Of a DNA stretch of 47,859 nucleotides, positions 29,346 through 37,839 are shown piece by piece. The notes beneath the pieces are model-generated. The model worked only from the letters and a program-made list of their open reading frames with translations. It searched no databases and had not been told where the DNA came from. Origin of the DNA: Pseudomonas sp. UBA2684 (lineage in GTDB: Bacteria > Pseudomonadota > Gammaproteobacteria > Pseudomonadales > Pseudomonadaceae). The position numbers and the translations under genes were made by a program. Positions within the stretch are counted from its first letter, which is position 1, and every line of letters begins with the position of its first letter. Where the stretch lies: NCBI GenBank assembly GCA_002354655.1, contig DELY01000020.1:1-47859 (forward strand), written 5' to 3'.

Positions 29346-29431
29346 CGTAGGAGGGGCCTTGGCCGCGAGCTCTTTGGCCTGTCTTGAAGACATTGCCGGA
29401 ACTGCTCGCGGTCGAGATTGCCCGCACAACA
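29346..29431. repeat. decayed REP pair
   Basis: TAGGAGGGGCCTTGGCCGCG-AGC and, inverted after about 35 bases, GCTCGCGGTCGAGATTGCCC-GCAC resemble the REP arms at 4823-4886 but with several mismatches. It lies between the oprE terminator and the aguA 3' end. Confidence 0.55.
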
Positions 29432-29441
29432 GCCTGGTGCC

Positions 29442-30548
29442 TTAGCGCCGTTGTGGCGCCGGTTGCTGCTGGGTGATGCAGTGGATATTGCCGCCGCCGA
29501 GGAGGATCTCGCGGCCTGGCACCATGACCACGCGGTGCTCGGGGAACACGCGCTGGAGAATGGCGCGGGCTGCCTCGTCCAGCGGGTCGTCGAAGCTCGG
29601 CGCGACGATGCCGCCGTTGACGATCAGGAAGTTGACGTAGGAGCCGGCCAGGCGCACCTCGGGGCTGCGCTCCTGGGTGCCGGCGACCAGATCGACGCCG
29701 GCGCACTCTTCCTCGCTGGCATAAAGCGGGCCGGGAATCGGCATCTTGTGCACGACCAGCTGGCGACCCCGGGCATCGCGCGCGTTTTCCAGCACGCGCA
29801 TGGCGGCCTGGCAGCGCGGGTAGTTGGGGTTCTGCGCATCGTCGGTCCAGGCCAGCAGCACTTCGCCAGGACGCACGTAGCAACAGAAGTTGTCGACGTG
29901 GCCGTCGGTCTCGTCGTTGAACAGGCCGTCCGGCAGCCAGATCACCGTGTCGATGGCCAGGTGCTCGGCCAGCAGCGTTTCGATTGCCTCGCGGTTCAGG
30001 TGCGGGTTGCGGTTACGGTTGAGCAGGCACTCCTCGGTGGTGATCAGCGTGCCTTCGCCGTCGACATGGATCGAGCCGCCTTCCAGCACGAAGCCCTCGG
30101 TGCGGTAGCGCTGGCAGCGCTCGATTTCGAGGATCTTGCTGGCCACCTGATCGTCGCGTTGCCACGGGAAGTACAGGCCGCCGTCGAAGCCGCCCCAGGC
30201 ATTGAAGCCCCAGTCGACGCCGCGCACTTCGCCGCTGGCGTTGCTGACAAAGGTTGGCCCGGTGTCGCGCACCCAGGCATCGTCGGTGCTGATCTCGACC
30301 ACGCGGATGTTGCGATGATCGAGGCGCGCGCGGGCGTTTTCGTATTGCCCGGCCGAGACGCACACGGTCACCGGCTCGAACTCGGCGATGGCCTTGGCCA
30401 CGGCAGTGAAAGCGGCTTGCGCCGGCTTGCCGCCCAGGCGCCAGTTGTCCGGGCGCTCGGGCCAGACCATCCAGGTCTGGCTATGGGCTTCCCACTCGGC
30501 CGGCATGCGGAAGCCATCGGCGCGGGGTGTGCTGGTCAGGGTGGTCAT
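29442..30548 (-). CDS. aguA: agmatine deiminase
   Basis: A 368-residue member of the porphyromonas-type peptidylarginine deiminase fold. It converts agmatine to N-carbamoylputrescine and ammonia in the cytoplasm. Seen: start [20 protein letters not shown], substrate loops WPERPDNW and [19 protein letters not shown], and the C-terminal [11 protein letters not shown] with nucleophile Cys357. Length equals that of PAO1 AguA. It follows aguB on the same strand with a 129-base spacer that contains a palindrome, so it is probably co-transcribed with aguB and controlled by AguR. Confidence 0.95.
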   Translation of the reverse strand: MTTLTSTPRADGFRMPAEWEAHSQTWMVWPERPDNWRLGGKPAQAAFTAVAKAIAEFEPVTVCVSAGQYENARARLDHRNIRVVEISTDDAWVRDTGPTFVSNASGEVRGVDWGFNAWGGFDGGLYFPWQRDDQVASKILEIERCQRYRTEGFVLEGGSIHVDGEGTLITTEECLLNRNRNPHLNREAIETLLAEHLAIDTVIWLPDGLFNDETDGHVDNFCCYVRPGEVLLAWTDDAQNPNYPRCQAAMRVLENARDARGRQLVVHKMPIPGPLYASEEECAGVDLVAGTQERSPEVRLAGSYVNFLIVNGGIVAPSFDDPLDEAARAILQRVFPEHRVVMVPGREILLGGGNIHCITQQQPAPQRR

Positions 30549-30574
30549 AACGGTCACCAAAACGAAGAGCTGGC

Positions 30575-30663
30575 TAGGATGGGTCGGGCCGCGCAGGTTG
30601 AGCGTAGCGATACCCATCGTGGGGGCGATGGGTATCGGCGCTTCGCGCCTCAACCCATCCTAC
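30575..30663. repeat. GTAGGATGGGTTGAGC palindrome, copy 2, between aguB and aguA
   Basis: Left arm TAGGATGGGTC...GGTTGAGCGTAGCG with ATACCCATCG, right arm CGATGGGTATCGGCGCTTCG then CAACCCATCCTA. The left arm carries a short insertion (GGGCCGCGCA). It lies within the aguBA operon and could tune relative expression. Confidence 0.8.
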
Positions 30664-30677
30664 AGATCACACGAAGC

Positions 30678-31556
30678 TCAGGACTCCAATGCGCCGTCCA
30701 GGGTCTTGAGCGGCCCATACAGGTTCGGCCGGCGGTCACGGAAACTGCCCCAGGCGCTGCGGATGTGTTCCAGCTGGTCAAGGTCGAAGCTGTGGACCAG
30801 CACGCCTTCTTCGGTTTCGTTGAGCTCTTCGACTTTCTCGCCGAACTGGTTGGCGATGAACGAGGAGCCGTAGAAGGTGATGTCGTAGCCGTCCTGGGCT
30901 TCGTTACCGATGCGGTTGGAGGCGATCAGCGGCATCAGGTTGGCGCCCGCGTGGCCTTGCTGCACGCGCTGCCAGTGGTCGCGCGAACTGATGGTCTTGT
31001 CGTGCGGTTCACTGCCGATGGCGGTCGGGTAGAAGAGAATTTCCGCACCGAGCAGCGCCATGCTGCGCGCGCACTCGGGGAACCACTGATCCCAGCAGAT
31101 GCCCACGCCGATCTTGGCGTAACGGGTGTTCCACACCTTGAAGCCGGTGTCGCCCGGGTTGAAGTAATACTTCTCGTGGTAGCCGGGGCCGTCCGGGATG
31201 TGGCTTTTCCGATAAATCCCGAGGTTCGAACCGTCGGCGTCGATGATCACTATGCTGTTGAAGCGTGCGCGCCCAGCCAGCTCGAAGAAGCTGATCGGCA
31301 GCACCACTTGCAGTTCCTTGGCGATTTTTTGGAAGTGCGCGATGGCTTCGTTGGCCTCGACCGAGGTAGCCAGTTGCAGGTAGTCCGGGTTGGGCTTCTG
31401 GCAGAAGTACGGGGTCTCGAACAGTTCCTGGATCAGGATGATCTGCGCGCCTTGGGCGGCCGCTTGGCGCACCAGCTTCTCGGCGTTGGCGATATTGGCG
31501 GCGCGATCCCAGGAACAAGCCATCTGGGTAGCGGCGACGGTGACGATGCGGGACAT
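30678..31556 (-). CDS. aguB: N-carbamoylputrescine amidohydrolase
   Basis: A 292-residue nitrilase-family enzyme that hydrolyses N-carbamoylputrescine to putrescine, CO2 and ammonia. The catalytic triad is visible: Glu44 in LIQELFETPYF, Lys117 in IYRKSHIPDG and Cys154 in GVGICWDQWFPE. The start MSRIVTVAATQMA has AAGAGGTG upstream. It is the first gene of aguBA; the product putrescine feeds the spu genes. Confidence 0.95.
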   Translation of the reverse strand: MSRIVTVAATQMACSWDRAANIANAEKLVRQAAAQGAQIILIQELFETPYFCQKPNPDYLQLATSVEANEAIAHFQKIAKELQVVLPISFFELAGRARFNSIVIIDADGSNLGIYRKSHIPDGPGYHEKYYFNPGDTGFKVWNTRYAKIGVGICWDQWFPECARSMALLGAEILFYPTAIGSEPHDKTISSRDHWQRVQQGHAGANLMPLIASNRIGNEAQDGYDITFYGSSFIANQFGEKVEELNETEEGVLVHSFDLDQLEHIRSAWGSFRDRRPNLYGPLKTLDGALES

Positions 31557-31826
31557 GGAACACCTCTTAGGAACAGTCAGCGGTGACGGTAAAACTAGCA
31601 GACGAGCGATGACGACGGCGTGTCGGCGGATCTGGATCTGCCAGGGGGTTGTATGACTTTTATAGTCGATAAAAATCTGCTTTAGAAGCATAAATTTTCT
31701 ATCGGGAAGTTTTAATCGATTAAAAGACGGATAAGTATCGATAAATTTATCTGCGGATTGTGCAATCAAACGACCATCGGCTGGCGTGGGGGTTCCGTCG
31801 GAGTGCTTGTCGTCCCGCTCGTCAGC

Positions 31827-31853
31827 GGTGGACAAGGCTTCGCCATGTCCACC
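31827..31853. repeat. GGTGGACA palindrome, copy 5
   Basis: GGTGGACA, loop AGGCTTCGCCA, TGTCCACC, identical to the 17079 copy across all 27 bases. It lies between aguR and aguB. Confidence 0.78.
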
Positions 31854-31877
31854 CTACGCGGCCCGGCCCGGCCCAGC

Positions 31878-32519
31878 CTACGGCAGTGGCGCGGCGCGCT
31901 TGGGCAGATGAGGCGGCAGGTACAGGCCCAGGTAGGCATCGAACACGCGCATGCCTTCTTCGGCCAGGCGCGGGGTGATGTGGTCGTGCAGTTGCACCGA
32001 GCGGGCGTAGACGCGGTCGCCGAGTTCCATGGCCAGGGCGAACACGTCGATCTCGTCCGGCAGGGGCGGCAGGGGGAAATGCCGCTCGAACAGCGCCTGC
32101 ATCAGCCGGCCCAGTTCGATGTCGTGCTGGCGGTCGGCCTGGGTCACTTCGGCGAGGCCGTGCTGGGCGAGGATCAGCTGGCGCGCGGCGGCATCGGCAC
32201 TGTAGATCGCCAGCATGCGTAACTCGACGATGCGCGACAGGTCGCGCCAGGTGTGCAGGTCGGCGTGGACGACGGGCGCTTGCAGGCAGTCGCGGAAGGC
32301 GCGGTGGATGTCGGCGGTCAGCGCTTCGAGCAAGGCCGGTACGCTGGCGAAGAAGTGATAGACCGAGGAGGGCGGAATGGCCGCACGCTCGGCCACGCTG
32401 TAGATCGACAGGCTGGCCACGCCCTGTTCGGCGAGCAGTTCGCGGGCGGCGGCCAGGATCACGGCAATGCGCGCCTGGCTGCTGGCGCGGGGTTTGCGAA
32501 CGGTGGCAGGGCGCGGCAT
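31878..32519 (-). CDS. aguR: TetR-family repressor AguR
   Basis: About 213 residues. The N-terminal helix-turn-helix (LSIYSVAERAAIPPSSVYHF, about residues 40-60) is typical of TetR proteins; the C-terminal part is an all-helical ligand domain. Position next to aguBA matches PAO1 PA0294, where AguR represses the operon and agmatine or N-carbamoylputrescine relieves it. I choose MPRPATVRK because GAG lies eight bases upstream; an ATG nine bases earlier is too close to it. Confidence 0.88.
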   Translation of the reverse strand: MPRPATVRKPRASSQARIAVILAAARELLAEQGVASLSIYSVAERAAIPPSSVYHFFASVPALLEALTADIHRAFRDCLQAPVVHADLHTWRDLSRIVELRMLAIYSADAAARQLILAQHGLAEVTQADRQHDIELGRLMQALFERHFPLPPLPDEIDVFALAMELGDRVYARSVQLHDHITPRLAEEGMRVFDAYLGLYLPPHLPKRAAPLP

Positions 32520-32651
32520 GGCGATCATCTCGGCGAAGGACGCGCTATTGGACGCCAGCCGGTGCGCTGGAGGCAAGTCGGCTGGCGGCGGGCCGCGTCA
32601 CGCGCAGCGATGGGCGTGTGCGGGGCGTAGGGCGCCGCGTCGCTGCTTGCT

Positions 32652-32676
32652 GGCGGACAAGCTGCGCATGTCCACC
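32652..32676. repeat. GGTGGACA palindrome, copy 6
   Basis: GGCGGACA, 9-base loop, TGTCCACC: one arm pairing is now G-T or mismatched, a partly decayed copy between the PotD-like gene and aguR. Confidence 0.65.
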
Positions 32677-32697
32677 CTACGTCTTGATCGCCTGAGT

Positions 32698-33765
32698 TCA
32701 GCTGCCGTCGCGGAAGCGCGCCCATACGCTGTCGCGGGTTTGTAGGTGTTTTTCCGGCAGCGCTTCCAGGGCATACAGGCGGCGTTTGGTGTCGCGGTCC
32801 GGGTAGAGGCCGGGTTGCGCGCGCAGCGCCTCGTCGAGGAACACCTTGGAATCGGCGTTGCCATTGGGGTAGAGGGTTTCCGTGGTGATCAGCGCGGCGA
32901 CCTTGGGCTGCATCAGGTAGTCGATGAAGCGATGGGCGAGATCGGCGCGGCGCGCGCTGCTGGGAATCACCAGGTTGTCGATGAACAGCACCGAGCCTTC
33001 TGCCGGCACCAGGAAGCGCACCGGCTGCCCGGCGTCGGCGGCGGCCAGCGCATCGCCGACCCAGGCCATGGCCACGCACAGGCGGCCGTTGTTGAGGTCG
33101 TCGATGTAGCGTTCGCTGTCGACGTAGCGCAGGTTCGCGCGCAGGCCATCGAGCACCTTGCCGGCGCGCTCGATGCGGCTCGGCGCGCTGCGGGTCAGGC
33201 TGCGGCCCTGGTAGTTGAGCAACAGCGACAGGGTTTCGTCCGGCGCATCGAGCACGCTGATGCCGCAGCTGGCCAGGCGTGCGCTTTGCTCGGCGTCGAA
33301 CAACAGGCTCCAGCTGTCGGGCAGTGGCCCGCCGAATGCCGCTTCGGCTTGCGGCGTGTTGATCGCCAGGCCGACCGCGCCCCACAGGTAAGGCACGGCG
33401 TGGCGGTTGCTCGGGTCGACGGCGGCGAGCTTGCTCAGCAGCTGTTTGTCCAGGTGTTTGCGGTTGGGCAGGCGGCTGAAGTCCAGCGGTTGCAGGCCGC
33501 CGGCCTTGATCAGTGCCGGCAGGGCGTCGTGCGAGGGCACGGCGATGTCGATGGATTCGCCGCTGGCCAAGGCGTTGCTCAGCTCTTCGGCGGTACTGAA
33601 GGTGCGGTATTCGACGTGGATACCGGTCTCGGCCTCGAAGTCCTTGAGCACTTGCGGGGCGATGTAGTCGTTCCAGTTGTAGACGCGGATGCTGTCCGTG
33701 GCCTGTTCGGCGCTGGCCAGCAGCGGTGTGAGTACGAGCAGCAGCAAAGCGAACAAACGCGGCAT
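32698..33765 (-). CDS. periplasmic polyamine-binding protein (PotD/PotF-like)
   Basis: A 355-residue protein. The signal peptide MPRLFALLLLVLTPLLASA is cleaved near residue 19. The mature start SIRVYNWNDYIAPQVLKDFE is the hallmark of PotD/PotF proteins, and PYLWGAVGLAINT is a conserved binding-lobe motif. It corresponds by position to PAO1 PA0295. No transporter genes adjoin it; it could feed SpuFGH or act as a sensor. It is more diverged from SpuD and SpuE than they are from each other. GGGAGAG precedes the start. Confidence 0.88.
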   Translation of the reverse strand: MPRLFALLLLVLTPLLASAEQATDSIRVYNWNDYIAPQVLKDFEAETGIHVEYRTFSTAEELSNALASGESIDIAVPSHDALPALIKAGGLQPLDFSRLPNRKHLDKQLLSKLAAVDPSNRHAVPYLWGAVGLAINTPQAEAAFGGPLPDSWSLLFDAEQSARLASCGISVLDAPDETLSLLLNYQGRSLTRSAPSRIERAGKVLDGLRANLRYVDSERYIDDLNNGRLCVAMAWVGDALAAADAGQPVRFLVPAEGSVLFIDNLVIPSSARRADLAHRFIDYLMQPKVAALITTETLYPNGNADSKVFLDEALRAQPGLYPDRDTKRRLYALEALPEKHLQTRDSVWARFRDGS

Positions 33766-33930
33766 GGGGCTCTCCCTGATAGCATCGTGAGTCGTTTATC
33801 CACGCCACCCGGCGCGGCCTAGGTTCGGGTGCAGCAGGTGCTGGCCGGCTGAATGCGGCGCAGCACTGTCCCGCCGCAGGTGTGAGCGCGCGGCCAGGGT
33901 AGTGACTGATTCGGCAGGTCCCGCTGGATA

Positions 33931-33957
33931 AAACGACGCCGGCTCAAGGCCGGCGTC
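33931..33957 (-). terminator. terminator after spuI
   Basis: On the minus strand GACGCCGGCC, loop TTGA, GCCGGCGTC then GTTTTAT. It lies just past the spuI stop. Confidence 0.82.
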
Positions 33958-33966
33958 GGGTGTTAC

Positions 33967-35343
33967 TTACACGGTGTGTAGATACCAGTTGTACTCGAGG
34001 TCGGAGATCGAGTTCTCGAACTCGGCCAGCTCGCTTTCCTTACAGGCGACGAAGATGTCGATGTATTTAGGATCGATATAGCGCGCCAGAATCTCGCTGT
34101 CGTCCAACTCGCGCAGGGCATCGCGCAGGTTGTTCGGCAGGCTCTGCTCGTTCTGTTCGTACGAGTTGCCTTCCACCGGCGCATTCGGCTCGACCTTGTT
34201 GGTCAGGCCGTGGTGCACCCCTGCCAAGACGGCAGACAGCAGCAGGTAAGGGTTGGCGTCGGCACCGGCCACACGGTGTTCGATGCGTACGGCATCGGCA
34301 CTGTCGTTCGGCACGCGCAGGGCAACGGTACGGTTGTCGATACCCCAGCACGGCGAGTTCGGTACGTAATACTGCGCACCGAAACGGCGGTAGGAGTTGA
34401 CGTTCGGGCAGAGGAAAGCCATCGAGGCCGGCATGGTTTCCAGCACGCCGCCAATCGCATGGCGCAGCGCATCGTTCTGTTCCGGGTCTTCGCAGGCAAA
34501 GATGTTGTTGCCCTGCTTGTCCAGAATCGAAATATGCACATGCAGACCATTACCCGCTTGGTTCGGGTACGGCTTGGCCATGAAGGTGGTATCCATCTCA
34601 TGGTCGTAGGCGATGTTCTTCACCAGACGCTTGAGCAGCAAGGCGTAGTCGCAGGCCTTGATCGGGTCCGCCACGTGGTGCAGGTTGACCTCGAATTGCG
34701 CCGGGGCGCTTTCCTTGACGATGGCGTCGGCCGGGATGCCTTGTTCTTTGGCGCCTTCCAGAATGTCTTGCAGGCATTCGGCGTATTCGTCCAGGTCGTC
34801 GATCAGGTAAACCTGGGTCGAATGTGGACGTTTGCCCGACAGCGGCGACAGCGGCGGCTGCGGTCGGCCGTTCACGTTGGCCTGGTCGATCAGGTAAAAC
34901 TCAAGTTCGAAAGCGGCACAAATGGTAAGGCCCAGTTCGTCGAACTTCGCGACCACTTGGCGCAACACCTCCCGTGGATCGGCAAAAAACGGCTCGCCTT
35001 CCAGTTCGTGCATGGTCATCAACAGTTGCGCGGTGGGGCGCTTCTGCCAAGGCTCGTAGCACAGGGTGTTGGGGATGGGGTAGCAGATACGGTCGGCATC
35101 GCCGATATCCAGACCCAGGCCAGTGCTTTCCACTGTCGAGCCGTTGATATCGAGGGCGAATAGAGAAGCCGGGAGATTGATGCCGCGTTCGTAGACCTTA
35201 TGCAGGCTCGCACGCTCGATGCGCTTGCCGCGCACCACTCCATTCATATCTGCAATGAGAAGGTCGACGAACAGGACCTCAGGATGTTCCTTAAGGAACG
35301 CGTTCGCTTCATTAAGCTGAACGGCACGCGGGGGTACCGACAT
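33967..35343 (-). CDS. spuI: gamma-glutamylpolyamine synthetase SpuI
   Basis: A 458-residue glutamine synthetase-like enzyme. Visible motifs: AAFELEFYLIDQ, GNGLHVHISILD, NSYRRFGAQYY and EHRVAGADANPYLLLSAVLAG. It couples glutamate to polyamines with ATP. It is divergent from spuA across 276 bases, as in PAO1 PA0296. The codons look less GC-rich than those of the 3379 paralogue. AAAGGTG lies upstream of the ATG. Confidence 0.94.
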   Translation of the reverse strand: MSVPPRAVQLNEANAFLKEHPEVLFVDLLIADMNGVVRGKRIERASLHKVYERGINLPASLFALDINGSTVESTGLGLDIGDADRICYPIPNTLCYEPWQKRPTAQLLMTMHELEGEPFFADPREVLRQVVAKFDELGLTICAAFELEFYLIDQANVNGRPQPPLSPLSGKRPHSTQVYLIDDLDEYAECLQDILEGAKEQGIPADAIVKESAPAQFEVNLHHVADPIKACDYALLLKRLVKNIAYDHEMDTTFMAKPYPNQAGNGLHVHISILDKQGNNIFACEDPEQNDALRHAIGGVLETMPASMAFLCPNVNSYRRFGAQYYVPNSPCWGIDNRTVALRVPNDSADAVRIEHRVAGADANPYLLLSAVLAGVHHGLTNKVEPNAPVEGNSYEQNEQSLPNNLRDALRELDDSEILARYIDPKYIDIFVACKESELAEFENSISDLEYNWYLHTV

Positions 35344-35438
35344 GATGCAACACCTTTTTTGTTAAAAATATCAATCATGCAATTGCACAGGTATGAGTCA
35401 ATCTTAAACACCTGAGCCTGTCAAGCGAGGCGTATTTT

Positions 35439-35473
35439 GCCCTAAAAAAGAGCCTTGTGGCCAATTTTAGGGC
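35439..35473. promoter_or_regulatory. GCCCTAAAA dyad in the spuI-spuA region
   Basis: GCCCTAAAA, 17 bases, TTTTAGGGC: a perfect 9-base inverted repeat about 100 bases from the spuI start. Operator or promoter-associated function is inferred from position only. Confidence 0.45.
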
Positions 35474-35531
35474 GTTTCAGGGCATTGCTAGCTGTGGCGC
35501 GGCCTGTGCCACTGCGGTGCTCAGTGGGGTG

Positions 35532-35572
35532 TGTTCAATTTTTTACATGACTATTGTGTAAAAAAATGAACA
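35532..35572. promoter_or_regulatory. 41-base palindrome, PuuR/PauR-type operator candidate
   Basis: TGTTCAATTTTTTACA, nine bases, TGTAAAAAAATGAACA: arms match at 15 of 16 positions. The right arm ends ATGAACA like the E. coli PuuR site (AAAATATAATGAACA, from memory). It ends 47 bases before the spuA start, suiting repression of spuA-H, and could also act on spuI. Confidence 0.65.
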
Positions 35573-35619
35573 AGGCTAAGCTCGCCTGAAACCCATAACA
35601 GCAATAAAACGGGTGTCCC

Positions 35620-36372
35620 ATGTCGCGCCTGCCGTTAATCGGCGTTACCGCCTGCACCAAGCAGATCGGTCTGCATCCCTACCATATAACCGGCGATAAA
35701 TACGTTCGCGCGGTGGCTGTCGGAGCCGGTGGCCTGCCACTGATCATTCCGTCGCTGGGCGAACTGATCGATCAACCGACCCTGCTCGATAACCTCGACG
35801 GCCTGCTGTTCACCGGCTCGCCCTCCAATGTCGAGCCGCACCATTACCACGGCCCGGCCAGTGCGCCGGGTACCCAGCATGACCCCGCCCGTGACCAGAC
35901 CACCTTGCCGTTGATCCGCCGCGCGCTCGCCGCCGGCATTCCCGTGCTCGGTATTTGCCGCGGCTTTCAGGAAATGAACGTGGCGTTCGGTGGCAGCCTG
36001 CATCAGAAGGTGCACGAGGTCGACGGCATGATGGACCACCGCGAGCCGGACAGTGAGTCGCTCGAGGTGCAATACGCCCCCAGTCATCCGCTGCTGGTGC
36101 AGCCGGGTGGCGTTCTCGCCGGCCTCGGCTTGCCGAGCGAGATTGTTGTTAATTCTATTCATGGCCAGGGCGTTCAGCGTCTGGCGCCGGGCCTTCGAGT
36201 TGAAGCGCTGGCGCCTGACGGGTTGATCGAAGCCTTCTCCGTCGAAGGTGCGCAAAGCTTCGCGCTGGGGGTGCAATGGCACCCCGAGTGGCAGGTACGA
36301 TCCAACCCGAATTATCTCGCCATCTTCCAGGCCTTTGGTGAGGCTTGCAGGAAGAGGGCGGGGCAACGCTGA
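35620..36372 (+). CDS. spuA: class I glutamine amidotransferase-like hydrolase SpuA
   Basis: A 250-residue PuuD-type enzyme that removes glutamate from gamma-glutamyl-GABA (or a related product). The triad is visible: Cys113 in GICRGFQEMN, His221 and Glu223 in QWHPEWQ. The TGSPSNVEPHHY segment is typical of the peptidase C26 group. It is the first gene of spuABC and matches PA0297. A small hairpin (36374-36392, CCGACT/AGTCGG) separates it from spuB. Confidence 0.94.
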   Translation: MSRLPLIGVTACTKQIGLHPYHITGDKYVRAVAVGAGGLPLIIPSLGELIDQPTLLDNLDGLLFTGSPSNVEPHHYHGPASAPGTQHDPARDQTTLPLIRRALAAGIPVLGICRGFQEMNVAFGGSLHQKVHEVDGMMDHREPDSESLEVQYAPSHPLLVQPGGVLAGLGLPSEIVVNSIHGQGVQRLAPGLRVEALAPDGLIEAFSVEGAQSFALGVQWHPEWQVRSNPNYLAIFQAFGEACRKRAGQR

Positions 36373-36416
36373 GCCGACTATAAAGAAGTCGGTTTCTCTA
36401 AAACCCTGAGGTCTCT

Positions 36417-37775
36417 ATGAGTACCAAACTAGACCAGCTTTCGAGCTGGCTGAAAGAACGCAAAATCACCGAAGTTGAATGCCTGGTCAGCGATCTTACC
36501 GGCATTGCCCGCGGCAAGATTTCACCGACCAACAAGTTCCTCGACGAGAAGGGCATGCGCCTTCCCGAGAGTGTGCTGCTGCAAACCGTCACCGGCGACT
36601 ACGTCGAGGATGACATCTATTACGAGCTGCTCGACCCGGCCGATATCGACATGATCTGCCGCCCGGACGAAAACGCCGTGTTCCTGGTGCCGTGGGCCAT
36701 CGAGCCGACCGCGCAGGTGATCCACGACACCTATGACAAGCAAGGCAATCCGATCGAGTTGTCGCCGCGCAACCTGCTGAAAAAGGTTTTGAAACTCTAT
36801 GCCGACAAAGGCTGGCAGCCGATTGTCGCGCCGGAAATGGAGTTCTACCTGACCAAGCGTTGCGAAGACCCGGATTTCCCGCTGCAAGCGCCGATGGGCC
36901 GCTCCGGCCGCCCGGAAACCGGTCGCCAGTCGTTCTCCATCGACGCGGCCAACGAATTCGACCCGCTGTTCGAAGACATGTACGACTGGTGCGAAATCCA
37001 GGGCCTGGACCTCGATACGCTGATCCACGAAGAAGGTCCGGCGCAGATGGAAATCAACTTCCGTCACGGCGACCCGCTGTCGCTGGCCGATCAGGTGCTG
37101 GTGTTCAAGCGCACCATGCGCGAAGCCGCGCTCAAGCACGATGTCGCCGCCACCTTTATGGCCAAGCCGATCACCGATCAGCCGGGCAGCGCGATGCACC
37201 TGCACCAGAGCATCATCGACAAGCACACCGGCAAGAACATCTTCTCCAATGACGACGGCTCGATGAGCGAGCTGTTCCTCCACCACATCGGCGGTTTGCA
37301 GAAGTTCATCCCCGAAATCCTGCCGCTGTTCGCGCCGAACGTGAACTCGTTCCGCCGCTTCCTGCCGGACACCTCGGCGCCGGTGAACGTCGAGTGGGGC
37401 GAGGAAAACCGCACGGTCGGCCTGCGCGTACCGGATGCCACGCCGCAGAACCGGCGGGTGGAAAACCGCCTGGCCGGTGCCGATGCCAACCCCTACCTGG
37501 CCCTGGCCGCCAGCCTGCTGTGCGGTTACATCGGCATGGTCGAGGGCATCGCGCCCAGCGCGCCGGTGGTTGGCCGTGGTTACGAGCGACGCAACCTGCG
37601 TCTGCCGCTGACCCTGGAAGCCGCGCTGGAACGCATGGAAACCTGCGCCACCGTGGAGCAGTACCTGGGCCGCAAGTTCGTCAGCGGCTATGTCGCGGTG
37701 AAGCGTGCCGAGCATGAAAACTACAAGCGAGTGATCAGCTCCTGGGAACGCGAGTTCCTGCTGTTGTCGGTCTGA
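36417..37775 (+). CDS. spuB: gamma-glutamylpolyamine synthetase SpuB
   Basis: A 452-residue glutamine synthetase paralogue: PEMEFYLTKRCEDPD, GSAMHLHQSIID, NSFRRFLPDTSAPVN and ENRLAGADANPYLALAASLL are visible. The VEWGEENRTVGLRVPD signature separates it from spuI and the 3379 copy, which have WGIDNRTVALRVP or WGVDNRTVSLRVP. TGAGG precedes the start. It is followed by spuC after 64 bases. It matches PA0298. Confidence 0.94.
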   Translation: MSTKLDQLSSWLKERKITEVECLVSDLTGIARGKISPTNKFLDEKGMRLPESVLLQTVTGDYVEDDIYYELLDPADIDMICRPDENAVFLVPWAIEPTAQVIHDTYDKQGNPIELSPRNLLKKVLKLYADKGWQPIVAPEMEFYLTKRCEDPDFPLQAPMGRSGRPETGRQSFSIDAANEFDPLFEDMYDWCEIQGLDLDTLIHEEGPAQMEINFRHGDPLSLADQVLVFKRTMREAALKHDVAATFMAKPITDQPGSAMHLHQSIIDKHTGKNIFSNDDGSMSELFLHHIGGLQKFIPEILPLFAPNVNSFRRFLPDTSAPVNVEWGEENRTVGLRVPDATPQNRRVENRLAGADANPYLALAASLLCGYIGMVEGIAPSAPVVGRGYERRNLRLPLTLEAALERMETCATVEQYLGRKFVSGYVAVKRAEHENYKRVISSWEREFLLLSV

Positions 37776-37839
37776 TCGACTGGGTGCCGGCGCGCGATCC
37801 GCCCGGCACCCAGCCATTGCGTACATTGTTGAGGTGGAT

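Noticed and set aside
32525-33808. A 427-codon minus-strand frame overlapping the PotD-like gene
   Set aside because: Arg-, Gln- and Pro-rich shadow frame; the overlapping frame has a signal peptide and PotD motifs.
35500-35517. A sigma-54-like match on the minus strand before spuI (TGGCACAGGCCGCGCC)
   Set aside because: GG-N10-GC spacing fits, but the -12 part lacks TTGC, and GC-rich DNA gives such matches often.
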